A stretch of 11,043 bases of DNA. It comes from Deltaproteobacteria bacterium (GTDB lineage Bacteria > Desulfobacterota > Desulfomonilia > UBA1062). The stretch is taken from contig JAGVNP010000070.1 of assembly GCA_020053185.1 (NCBI GenBank), positions 1 through 11,043 of the forward strand, in the 5' to 3' direction. The translations under genes and the position numbers were made by a program. The stretch's first letter is position 1. Each line of letters begins with the position of its first letter. The notes beneath the pieces are model-generated. The model was not told the origin of the DNA and made no database searches. It was given only the letters and a program-made list of their open reading frames with translations. Below are positions 1 to 6,604 of the stretch, piece after piece.

Positions 1-321
1 ATGGCCGGTTATTGCAGCAATGGTAGTCATTGGATAGACAACAAGCCGCTTCAAAAGGTCATTCAATGTATAAAGGAACTTTTTACAGGTCGCAACATCG
101 CCCTTTTGAAAATACGGAACGAGCCAGTCGAGGTCGATACCATTTGAGAAGATCTTCTCATGCGAAGACGTCATTACCAGAGCATTTGCTTTTGTTTTAT
201 GCTCAATCTCATCTAATGTAGAAAGAATTTCATTGAGAGAATCCAGATTAAACCGGTTTTCTCCGTTATTCAGGGTAAGAATTGCTACATTTTCATCAAG
301 CCTATATTCAACACGTGCCAT
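1..321 (-). CDS. Enoyl-CoA hydratase/isomerase family protein (N-terminal 107 residues, cut by window edge)
   Basis: The visible 107 residues match the start of the crotonase (enoyl-CoA hydratase/isomerase) fold. They open MARVEYRLDENVAILTLN, followed by a Phe-Asn-Leu-rich strand. At about residues 53-65 comes HEKIFSNGIDLDW, which corresponds to the family's F-S-x-G-x-D-L loop that supplies the first oxyanion-hole amide. The last visible residues, TTIAAITGH, are the start of the second oxyanion-hole segment (A-x-x-G-x-x-x-G). Family members act on acyl-CoA thioesters in fatty-acid or aromatic-acid degradation, but the substrate cannot be told here because the catalytic Glu region and C-terminus lie outside the window. 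The ATG start is supported by an AGGAGG Shine-Dalgarno sequence about 6 nt upstream and a promoter just before it. The gene is divergent from the DUF374 gene. The family is clear; the exact function is unknown. Confidence 0.82.
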   Translation of the reverse strand, partial: MARVEYRLDENVAILTLNNGENRFNLDSLNEILSTLDEIEHKTKANALVMTSSHEKIFSNGIDLDWLVPYFQKGDVATCKKFLYTLNDLLKRLVVYPMTTIAAITGH

Positions 322-349
322 AATCATCCTCCTCAAAAGATAGTACTTG

Positions 350-378
350 ATTATACATATATTGGCCTGCTAAGCCAA
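350..378 (-). promoter_or_regulatory. Sigma70-type promoter for the enoyl-CoA hydratase family gene
   Basis: Read on the minus strand, this is TTGGCT, a 17-nt spacer and TATAAT. The -10 box is a perfect consensus match (350-355) and the -35 box is a 4/6 match (373-378). The predicted transcript start near 343 leaves a leader of about 20 nt that contains the AGGAGG ribosome binding site. A dyad, TTGGC-N7-GCCAA (362-378), covers the -35 box and part of the spacer, so a repressor or activator could act here. Confidence 0.6.
362..378. promoter_or_regulatory. TTGGC-N7-GCCAA dyad over the -35 region (candidate operator)
   Basis: The arms TTGGC (362-366) and GCCAA (374-378) are perfect inverted repeats with a 7-nt centre. 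They overlap the -35 box and spacer of the minus-strand promoter. A second, outer pair, TACTTG (344-349) and CAAGTA (376-381), brackets the same promoter. This looks like an operator for a dimeric regulator, but no regulator gene is in the window and the call is inference. Confidence 0.3.
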
Positions 379-411
379 GTATTATCGTCTTATTTGTAAT
401 TTTTATACTGG

Positions 412-439
412 TTGACATGTGAGGTGCTGTCAGGATAAT
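412..439 (+). promoter_or_regulatory. Sigma70-type promoter for the DUF374 acyltransferase gene
   Basis: The sequence is TTGACA (412-417, perfect -35), a 16-nt spacer and GATAAT (434-439, 5/6 match to the -10 consensus). The predicted transcript start is around 446, at or next to the ATG at 448. Either the message is leaderless or translation begins at a later codon such as the ATG at 466. The 16-nt spacer is slightly short but within the usual range. Confidence 0.5.
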
Positions 440-447
440 CATGCGTC

Positions 448-1185
448 ATGAAAATTAAAGCACGTATGATTGCATGGGCAGGGGCTGGGTTTATACGGCA
501 TTATTTCAAGCTGTGTAGAATAGAAATATTCGGCCAGGACTCAGAAAAAACCCTTCGCTTGCAGCGTGAAGATCTTTCATACACAGGGTGGCACAGAGGA
601 TTTATCTTTTTCGCACATATGTTCCGTGATCGTAATGGATGGGTCATGGTCTCTAAGTCAAGAGACGGGGAACTGATTTCATCTGTTCTCAACCGGCTTG
701 GATTCTATACTGCACGCGGATCTTCCAGCAGAGGCGGCAAGGCTGCATTGCAGGAACTCATAGACTACACAAAACAAGGTCACCCGAGCGGCCTGGTGGC
801 AGACGGCCCTACCGGGCCTCCATACAAATCAAAAATGGGCATTATCATGCTTGCTGCACGCACCGGCTCCCCTCTCCTTCCTGTTGCATGGGATGCATCT
901 CCTTCCTTGGAATTCAATTCATGGGATCGTACAATATTGCCCCTTCCCTTTTCCAGAATAGTCTTCATATTCGATCATGAACCCATCAATGTAGCTGAGG
1001 GATTAAGCGAAGAAGAATACGAAAAAATTCGGGAACACCTTGAAAATCGGCTTAATCACCTGACCTTTCAGGCAAGGGCCTATGTTAAAAACAAGATGCA
1101 CGGTATAGACCCGAGAGAGATCCCTGTTCCGGATAATTATATGGATTATTTGCCGAGAAAAAAGAAAAAAAAGATTAAGGATTAA
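448..1185 (+). CDS. DUF374 lysophospholipid acyltransferase family protein
   Basis: This 245-residue protein has the hallmarks of the DUF374 branch of the lysophospholipid acyltransferase superfamily. These are W-H-R at 48-50 (the WH of the family's catalytic His motif), MVSKSRDGELI at 67-77, RGSSSRGG at 90-97, and ADGPTGPPYKSKMGII at 118-133. A W-D-R-x-x-x-P-x-P-F-S-R stretch follows at 159-170. Such proteins are thought to move acyl chains onto lipids or lipid A-like acceptors at the inner membrane; the acceptor here is unknown. The C-terminus ends in a run of lysines, and the gene's last 11 bp overlap the convergent pth gene. The start is uncertain. ATG 448 has only a weak AGGA about 12 nt upstream and sits at the predicted transcript start; ATG 466 is an alternative. 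The family call is strong, the acceptor is not known. Confidence 0.85.
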   Translation: MKIKARMIAWAGAGFIRHYFKLCRIEIFGQDSEKTLRLQREDLSYTGWHRGFIFFAHMFRDRNGWVMVSKSRDGELISSVLNRLGFYTARGSSSRGGKAALQELIDYTKQGHPSGLVADGPTGPPYKSKMGIIMLAARTGSPLLPVAWDASPSLEFNSWDRTILPLPFSRIVFIFDHEPINVAEGLSEEEYEKIREHLENRLNHLTFQARAYVKNKMHGIDPREIPVPDNYMDYLPRKKKKKIKD

Positions 1186-1753
1186 GGCTTTCGTTATCTG
1201 TATTGCGCTTATTGTAGGCATTCATTGCTTTTGTGAGTCCATGTTCCAGAAAACACTCAATAGCTTCACTGGCGAACGCAATCTCTTCGCGCAACTCATC
1301 CATTTGATTTGATTCAAACCGTGAAAGCACATAATCAGTAGGATCACATTCCGGATCAGGCCGCCCTATTCCGCAGCGTATTCTTACGAACGAGTTGGTA
1401 CCCAGATGTTCCACAATTGACTTAAGCCCCTTATGACCTCCGGTGCCACCGCCATCTTTAATGCGAATAGAGCCAAATGGAATGTCCATATCATCATGCA
1501 CCACAATAAGATTATCTGACCTGATTTTTAGAGGATTCAATGGAACACCGCTTAAGTTCATATAGGTCTGTGGCTTAATAAGCATTACCTCTGCACCTGC
1601 AATAGAACCTTTTCCATATATCACATCATGTGAGAGTTTTTTGACAGATATCTTCCATTTGAGAGCCAAAAGATCTACAACCATGAATCCGATATTATGC
1701 CTTGAGAATAGATACTTCCTGCCTGGATTCCCTAAACCATATATGATCTTCAT
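1175..1753 (-). CDS. pth: Peptidyl-tRNA hydrolase
   Basis: Pth cleaves peptidyl-tRNAs released by stalled or aborted translation, recycling tRNA in the cytoplasm. The 192-residue length is normal. The family motifs are all visible: GLGNPG (6-11, with Asn9), R-H-N (18-20, with catalytic His19), KPQTYMNLSG (60-69, with Asn66), H-D-D-M-D (86-90, with Asp87 at the place of the catalytic Asp), GGTGGHKGLKSI (102-113) and RIRCGIGRP. One position differs from the best-studied enzymes: the Asn of G-H-N-G is Lys108 here. The ATG start has AAGGA about 8 nt upstream. The gene lies alone on the minus strand, downstream of the hppA terminator and not beside a ribosomal L25 gene. Its 3' end overlaps the convergent DUF374 gene by 11 bp. 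A T-rich run follows its stop, but I see no clear hairpin there. Confidence 0.96.
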   Translation of the reverse strand: MKIIYGLGNPGRKYLFSRHNIGFMVVDLLALKWKISVKKLSHDVIYGKGSIAGAEVMLIKPQTYMNLSGVPLNPLKIRSDNLIVVHDDMDIPFGSIRIKDGGGTGGHKGLKSIVEHLGTNSFVRIRCGIGRPDPECDPTDYVLSRFESNQMDELREEIAFASEAIECFLEHGLTKAMNAYNKRNTDNESLNP

Positions 1754-1833
1754 TACATATCCTTATAATATTTTTCTGCTTTTTTATGCAATGAAAACAA
1801 TTTAGGGGGAAGTCAATGGTTTGTCTCAAAACA

Positions 1834-1861
1834 AAAAGAGCCCGGAAAACCGGGCTCTTTT
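1834..1861 (-). terminator. Rho-independent terminator after hppA (could work in both directions)
   Basis: A perfect 12-bp stem (AAAAGAGCCCGG / CCGGGCTCTTTT) closes a 4-nt loop. The stem core is the 8-bp GC-rich GAGCCCGG. Read on the minus strand it starts 20 nt after the hppA stop and runs into TTTTTGTTTT, as expected for intrinsic termination. No plus-strand gene needs it, although TTTT also lies on that side. Confidence 0.9.
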
Positions 1862-1881
1862 CTTGCGCATGTGAAAATTGC

Positions 1882-4293
1882 CTATTCTTCGACAGGAATT
1901 CTCATCTTGAAGAATGATCTCCAAACAAAGAACATGGCAATTGCAAGGAACACCAGCCCGATAACCGTGGCACTACCGAGCATCGAAGGTGCAATGGCAA
2001 TCTCCATTGCAAGCAGGCCGAACAGGGTGGAAAACTTGATGATCGGGTTCATGGCAACCGATGAAGTGTCCTTGAATGGATCACCTACTGTGTCGCCGAT
2101 AACCGCAGCTGCATGCAGAGGGGTACCCTTTTCCTTCAGATCAACCTCAACAACCTTTTTCGCATTATCCCAGCAACCTCCAGCATTTGCCATGAATATG
2201 GCCTGGAACAGACCAAACACGGCAATCGAGATCAGGTAGCTGATAAAAAAGGCTGCTGAATCAGGGCCGGCAACCGGCGCTGAAAAGAAAGCAAACGCCA
2301 GGGTAAAGCAGAAGATCGCGATAAAGATATTGAACATACCTTTCTGTGCATACTGGGTGCATATCTTCACGACTTCTTTTGACTTCTCTGTAGAGGCACT
2401 CAAACTTGCGTTCTCGTCCAGATTTATGTTCTTCTTAATATACTGTACTGCGCGGTATGCACCGGTAGTAACTGCCTGGGTGGATGCACCGGTGAACCAG
2501 AAAATAACAGCGCCGCCGCAAATCAAACCAAAAAGCGTATATGGATTGAGCAGGTTCAAAATCATCTCTGGCTCAACGCCAAGTGATTTTTTGAGCAGCA
2601 GGATCAGAGAGAAGATCATTGTGGTAGCTCCGACTACAGCTGTACCGATAAGAACCGGTTTTGCTGTTGCCTTAAATGTGTTACCGCAGCTGTCATTTTC
2701 TTCGAGATATTGTTTTGCTACATCCATATTCGGCTTAAAGCCAAAGTCTTTCTGAATCTCCTTTTCGATATTAGGCAGAGATTCTATCAAAGAGAGTTCA
2801 TATACTGACTGGGCATTGTCCGTAACCGGGCCATAGCTGTCAACCGCAATGGTGACTGGTCCCATGCCGAGCATACCAAATGCCACAAGACCAAAGGCAA
2901 AGACCGAGGGGTATAAATTAATACCACCGAGACCCCATGTACTCGTTGCATAGGCAAGGAACAGTAAGGCAAATATGGCCATTGGAAGCCAGAAGGCACT
3001 GAAATTACCGGCAACGAATCCTGAAAGGATATCAAGCGAAGGTCCGCCTTCTCGCGCTGCGGTTACAACTTCTTGACAGTGCTTTGACTTGGAACTCGTG
3101 AACACTTTCACAAACTCAGGAATTACAGCAGCAGCCAAGGTACCGCAGCTGATGATGATCGAGAGTTTGAACCAGAGATAGTTCGGCAGATCTCCGAGCT
3201 GCCATTTGCTCACTAAAAAGGTTACGATAATGGATACAATAGAGGTAATCCACACAAGAGATGTGAGGGCTGCCTCGAAATTGACCTTTTCCTTACCAGC
3301 AAATCTTGCTGTGGTTATGGCTTTGTTGATAAAGTAGGAACCGATCGAGGTAACGATCATGAGAATGCGCATAACGAATATCCAGGTAAGAAGCTCTGTC
3401 TGGAGGCTCACGTCAGCAACTGCAAGCACGATGAAGCTGATAAGCGCAACACCGGTAACACCGTAAGTCTCGAAGCCGTCTGCAGTTGGACCAACGCTGT
3501 CACCAGCATTGTCACCAGTACAGTCAGCAATAACACCAGGGTTTCTTGGGTCGTCCTCTTTTATCGTAAAAACGATCTTCATGAGGTCAGAGCCAATATC
3601 AGCGATTTTTGTAAAAATTCCACCACAGATACGCAGTGCACTGGCACCCAGAGATTCTCCAATAGCAAAACCGATAAAGGCTGCACCGGCAACTTCCCGG
3701 GGCATAAACACCAGGATAATGAGCATCATGATAAGTTCTACGCAGACAAGAAGAACGCCAATGGACATACCGGCAGTCAGAGGGATATCAAGAAGTTTGA
3801 TCGGTTTTCCCTCAAGGGAAGCAAAAGCCATACGGCTGTTTGCCAGGGTATTCATCCTGATGCCAACCCAGGCTACACTATAAGAGCCGAGGATACCGAT
3901 AACAGTCCAGCACAGAATCAAAAGAACCCTGCCGCCTGTCATTTTCTGAAGAATACCGAAATAATATCCGATGCAGACTGCAATAAAGGCAAGCAAGACT
4001 AACAGAAGTTTGCCCTGCTGCAAAAGATAGGTTTTACAGGTCTGGAAGATAACCTCTGAAACATCAAGCATTGACTTGTGTGCAGGGAGAGCCTTCACTT
4101 TCCTGTACTGCATAAGACCAAAAACCATTCCCAGAGCACAGATAACAAAACCAATCATCAGAAGGTTGTTCTGGGAAGCACTAAGCGCCGGAATGTTCAG
4201 TTCTGCCTCGCTTGCAAGAAGAGGTGTGCTAAGAAGCATTAAGCACAGAACTGAGATCACAGCGGCCAAGAAACCTTTTACTCGTTCACCCAT
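1882..4293 (-). CDS. hppA: Membrane-bound pyrophosphatase, divergent K+-independent type (ion-pumping PPase)
   Basis: This 803-residue polytopic protein couples pyrophosphate hydrolysis to ion pumping across the cytoplasmic membrane. The conserved cytosolic motifs are present: DIGSDLMKI (232-240), EDDPRNPGVIADCTGDNAGD (246-265), DSYGPVTDNA (485-494), GNTFKATAKP (537-546), NAGGCWDNAKK (703-713), and the stretch from His727 through GDTVGDPFKDTSS (733-745). Lys541 sits where K+-dependent enzymes have Ala and K+-independent ones have Lys, so K+ independence is likely. Several motifs differ from the usual form (D-C-T-G-D-N-A-G-D-S-V-G-P instead of D-N-V-G-D-N-V-G-D). A long insert lies at about 501-535. 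These features fit a divergent clade that I recall as H+-pumping and Na+-regulated; that is from memory. Residues 1-28 look like a signal peptide or extra helix ending L-L-A-S. The start is set by AAGGAGAT 7-8 nt before the ATG. The gene has its own promoter and terminator. Confidence 0.93.
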   Translation of the reverse strand: MGERVKGFLAAVISVLCLMLLSTPLLASEAELNIPALSASQNNLLMIGFVICALGMVFGLMQYRKVKALPAHKSMLDVSEVIFQTCKTYLLQQGKLLLVLLAFIAVCIGYYFGILQKMTGGRVLLILCWTVIGILGSYSVAWVGIRMNTLANSRMAFASLEGKPIKLLDIPLTAGMSIGVLLVCVELIMMLIILVFMPREVAGAAFIGFAIGESLGASALRICGGIFTKIADIGSDLMKIVFTIKEDDPRNPGVIADCTGDNAGDSVGPTADGFETYGVTGVALISFIVLAVADVSLQTELLTWIFVMRILMIVTSIGSYFINKAITTARFAGKEKVNFEAALTSLVWITSIVSIIVTFLVSKWQLGDLPNYLWFKLSIIISCGTLAAAVIPEFVKVFTSSKSKHCQEVVTAAREGGPSLDILSGFVAGNFSAFWLPMAIFALLFLAYATSTWGLGGINLYPSVFAFGLVAFGMLGMGPVTIAVDSYGPVTDNAQSVYELSLIESLPNIEKEIQKDFGFKPNMDVAKQYLEENDSCGNTFKATAKPVLIGTAVVGATTMIFSLILLLKKSLGVEPEMILNLLNPYTLFGLICGGAVIFWFTGASTQAVTTGAYRAVQYIKKNINLDENASLSASTEKSKEVVKICTQYAQKGMFNIFIAIFCFTLAFAFFSAPVAGPDSAAFFISYLISIAVFGLFQAIFMANAGGCWDNAKKVVEVDLKEKGTPLHAAAVIGDTVGDPFKDTSSVAMNPIIKFSTLFGLLAMEIAIAPSMLGSATVIGLVFLAIAMFFVWRSFFKMRIPVEE

Positions 4294-4315
4294 TGTTTCA
4301 TCTCCTTTTCAAAAA

Positions 4316-4331
4316 TTATTTTGCAAAATAA
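4316..4331. promoter_or_regulatory. 16-bp perfect palindrome in the hppA leader
   Basis: TTATTTTG/CAAAATAA is a perfect 16-bp palindrome. It lies between the predicted hppA transcript start (about 4392) and the hppA ribosome binding site (about 4301-4308). It could bind a dimeric regulator; as RNA it could form only a weak AT-rich hairpin. No function can be assigned from sequence. Confidence 0.3.
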
Positions 4332-4398
4332 CTCCGTAAAGATACCGTAAGCCGAGCAACAAAACCTTTTGTAATAAGGGGATATTGCTTATCTAGGC

Positions 4399-4427
4399 TA
4401 TATAATAAAACAAAAATGAATGGTCAA
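4399..4427 (-). promoter_or_regulatory. Sigma70-type promoter for hppA
   Basis: On the minus strand: TTGACC (4422-4427), a 17-nt spacer and TATATA (4399-4404), each box matching 5 of 6 or nearly so. The predicted start near 4392 gives a leader of about 100 nt before the hppA ATG. That leader holds the 16-bp palindrome at 4316-4331 and a weak pairing of TTGCT (4385-4389) with AGCAA (4355-4359). The rest of the 285-bp space between hppA and the DUF362 gene (4294-4578) is AT-rich. It holds two TTGT/ACAA dyads on the plus-strand side but no gene. Confidence 0.65.
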
Positions 4428-4578
4428 TCATTTTTTTATCCTGCATAAAAACGTCTTTCATTGTCTTGTATTACAAATCAACTAAATTGTTGACAAAGAG
4501 TTGCTCATAATGTTTCTCTATTTATCAGAGTTTTGTATGCAAGTTTGAGAAATTTAATCAAAATCGGGGGTTAGAAGT

Positions 4579-5862
4579 ATGCAAAAACGCTGGGTTTTAT
4601 TAAAGAAAGTGAATGATTACAGCCTTGATGGGCTCAAATCAGTGGTTGATGAAGGTTTTGCGCTTTTGGATAAAAAACCCAAAGGAAAAGTATTAATCAA
4701 GCCCAATGTCGTTTTTGCAAACAAAAGATACTCACAATATGCCTTTACAAATCCAGATCTTGTCGGCCTCGTAGTGGACAAGGTAAGACAGCTCGGAGTA
4801 TCCGAGGTCAATGTGGGAGAATCAGGAGGCTTTGCTGTCCCTACCCGTATGAACTTCAAAGAATCAGATTACTATGAAATGGGTAGAGCCCATAATGTTC
4901 CTATTGTTGATTTTAATGAAGATAAGTATGTGAATATAGAGCTTAAAAAGGCTCTTTACCACAAAACCATGCGCTGCCCCAGGCTTATACATGAGGCAGA
5001 TTTCAAAATCTGGATGCCAAAACTGAAATATCATATTTGCTGTGAGGTCACCAATGCCCTGAAACTCAATATAGGAAGCCTCCTGCACAAGGAGCGCATG
5101 TTCTATCATGATGACAGACTGAATGATAAGATCGTTGATATACTCGAAGTTGGATACCCTGATATGGTTATCACTGATGCAGTGACCATCGGACATGGCT
5201 TTGAGTCCTGCGCAAAGCCATTTCACCTTGGCGCAATCCTTATCAGCAATGACCCTATAGCTGCAGATGTGGTGGCTGCGCAGATTCTTGGATATAAACC
5301 TGAAGATGTGCGACATTTGAAGATCGCATCAGGCAGAGGATATGGCTCTATTGACCCGTCTTCGGTTGAAGTTTTAGGCGATGTGTCTATTGCTGAATTG
5401 GCAGAAAAAACCAAAGGCATAGTCAGCGAATTCCAGGACATCCAAAAGTTAGACACTCCTATACGTTTTTATGAAGGAACCGGTCCTCATACAGGAGATA
5501 TCTGCTATGGGGGCTGTATGGCTGCAGTAAAGGGTTGCCTGGGCACGGTGGATGCGAGAAGGCCCGGATCAGTTAAACGTGCAAAAAAAGGTGCTATTGT
5601 CACAGGTATATATGAAGGTGATGTTGATGCCGGAGACGGTGTTTGCCTTCTGATAGGTGATTGCACCGAGGTAAAAGGCAGTATAAAGGCAAGGAAAGTA
5701 AAAAAGGTAAAGGGCTGTCCTATTGGCGCAGTTCAGCTAACAGGGATTTTGCCCCTTACATTTGGCATGCCTACTCCCCTTCTTGACATGAGAGATGCTT
5801 ACAACTTCACAACAAATTCCGTAGTAAAAATCTGGCACAAAATAATTCATGGAGCATTTTAA
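4579..5862 (+). CDS. DUF362 domain protein with Cys-rich C-terminal tail
   Basis: The first 270 or so of 427 residues follow the DUF362 pattern. They include KVLIKPNVVF (37-46), KLKYHICCEVTNALKLNIG (148-166, matching the family's K-x-H...V-T-x-x-x-K-N-x-x-G), and a segment from D-A-V-T-I-G-H-G (200-207) through NDPIAADVVAAQILGY (224-239). The tail (about 300-427) carries six cysteines in a regular pattern: C309-x3-C313-x6-C320, C356-x5-C362, and C380 followed by Pro. This is not the CxxCxxC ferredoxin motif found in many DUF362 proteins, but it could hold an Fe-S cluster or another metal. The biochemical role of DUF362 is not settled and I do not assign one. No signal peptide is seen, so it is probably cytoplasmic. 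The ribosome binding site before ATG 4579 (GGGGG, then a purine run) is mediocre. The VTT membrane gene follows in the same direction. Confidence 0.85.
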   Translation: MQKRWVLLKKVNDYSLDGLKSVVDEGFALLDKKPKGKVLIKPNVVFANKRYSQYAFTNPDLVGLVVDKVRQLGVSEVNVGESGGFAVPTRMNFKESDYYEMGRAHNVPIVDFNEDKYVNIELKKALYHKTMRCPRLIHEADFKIWMPKLKYHICCEVTNALKLNIGSLLHKERMFYHDDRLNDKIVDILEVGYPDMVITDAVTIGHGFESCAKPFHLGAILISNDPIAADVVAAQILGYKPEDVRHLKIASGRGYGSIDPSSVEVLGDVSIAELAEKTKGIVSEFQDIQKLDTPIRFYEGTGPHTGDICYGGCMAAVKGCLGTVDARRPGSVKRAKKGAIVTGIYEGDVDAGDGVCLLIGDCTEVKGSIKARKVKKVKGCPIGAVQLTGILPLTFGMPTPLLDMRDAYNFTTNSVVKIWHKIIHGAF

Positions 5863-5897
5863 TGTTTGAGGAGAATAATCCGAAAAATATTATATGA
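5862..5897 (+). CDS. Candidate 11-codon minicistron linking the DUF362 and VTT genes
   Basis: An open frame for MFEENNPKNII starts at an ATG that shares its A with the TAA stop of the DUF362 gene (TAATG). It ends in a TGA that overlaps the ATG of the VTT gene (ATGA). GGAG lies 7 nt upstream of its ATG, an ideal ribosome binding position. By contrast, the VTT start has only a GAGGAG about 20 nt away, which lies inside this frame. This arrangement would let ribosomes pass from one gene to the next by reinitiation. The peptide itself is too short to classify. It could be chance; conservation in relatives would decide. Confidence 0.3.
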   Translation: MFEENNPKNII

Positions 5898-6604
5898 ATC
5901 AAAAAATAACATCACCGGATTCCGAGGAACAGAAAAAAATACACTCCATAAAAGGCATGTTGTGGTTTGTTGTGTTTGTTGCGATTATCTTTCTTGTCGT
6001 ACTTGCCACATTAAAACAAATTGATCTGCGCTCGCTTCAAAATTGGGAGTATTTGCGCCAGACCCTTGTTGATCTTGGTTTTGCCGGTATTTTTGTGTTT
6101 ATTTTGATGGTTTCCATTCTCCCTTTCTTTTCTTCGCTTATCCTGCTTATAATGACCGGATCAGCAGTGTTTGGACCGTTCTATGGATTTCTCTTCTCTT
6201 ACATCGGGACATTTATAAATGCTAACCTTGTCTATCTTCTGGTAAGATCTCTTTCAATTGAAAGTATCTGGGGAACTGAAGGCAAAGCATATAAAATAAA
6301 AAAGGCAATTCAGGAAAAAGGTTATCCTATTGTGCTCATCTTCCAGCTGGTAACTGTTATTCCTTTTGTTCTGGTAAACGGTGGCGCAGGTGCAGCCGGG
6401 ATAAAGTGGAGATCATTTATAAAAGCTACTTCAATAGGTGTTCTTCCCTGTGTTTTTATATTCACTTTTGTTGGTGACAAGGTGATATCAAATATTTTTT
6501 CACCGGAAATATATCTGGCGGGCGTGATTGCCCTAATTTTGTGTATAACATTTATTTCTTTAAAAAAGACGAACATCAAGAAGAAAGGAAAAACTCTCCC
6601 TTAA
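5894..6604 (+). CDS. TVP38/TMEM64 (DedA-like, VTT domain) membrane protein
   Basis: This 236-residue integral membrane protein has hydrophobic segments at about 21-40, 62-88, 92-118, 145-165, 178-197 and 206-222. The VTT (SNARE-associated) signature is visible in two halves. The first is TGSAVFGPFYGFLFSYIGTF (88-107), continuing to an A-N-x-x-Y. The second is VTVIPFVLVNGGAGAAG (153-169), followed by F-I-K-A-T-S-I-G-V-L-P (175-185) and F-V-G. Relatives act in membrane lipid handling; some DedA proteins are thought to flip undecaprenyl phosphate or phospholipids using an ion gradient. The exact substrate here is unknown. The short N-terminus before the first helix is polar and the C-terminus is lysine-rich, probably cytoplasmic. 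It is probably co-transcribed with the DUF362 gene (31-bp gap). Its own ribosome binding site is badly spaced, so coupled translation is likely. Its end overlaps the convergent lipoate-family gene by 45 bp. Confidence 0.85.
   Translation: MNQKITSPDSEEQKKIHSIKGMLWFVVFVAIIFLVVLATLKQIDLRSLQNWEYLRQTLVDLGFAGIFVFILMVSILPFFSSLILLIMTGSAVFGPFYGFLFSYIGTFINANLVYLLVRSLSIESIWGTEGKAYKIKKAIQEKGYPIVLIFQLVTVIPFVLVNGGAGAAGIKWRSFIKATSIGVLPCVFIFTFVGDKVISNIFSPEIYLAGVIALILCITFISLKKTNIKKKGKTLP

Noticed and set aside
30..221. A 63-codon plus-strand open frame at the left edge
   Set aside because: It is antisense to the enoyl-CoA hydratase family gene, whose protein motifs are clear.
1142..1185. T-rich run after the pth stop as an intrinsic terminator
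   Set aside because: The minus strand has a long T-run, but I found no stable hairpin before it; the run also encodes the lysine-rich tail of the DUF374 protein.
1754..1833. TTGACT upstream of pth as a promoter
   Set aside because: No good -10 box is found at normal spacing (the nearest, CATAAA, is about 22 nt away), so a pth promoter could not be placed.
1871..4339. Several open frames of 80-140 codons on the strand opposite hppA
   Set aside because: They lie wholly or mostly within the clearly coding hppA frame, have no recognisable motifs and no ribosome binding support, so they are antisense shadows.
4490..4518. TTGACA as the -35 box of a promoter for the DUF362 gene
   Set aside because: No acceptable -10 box lies 16-18 nt downstream (TTTCTC region), so I did not list a promoter; the true promoter remains unidentified.
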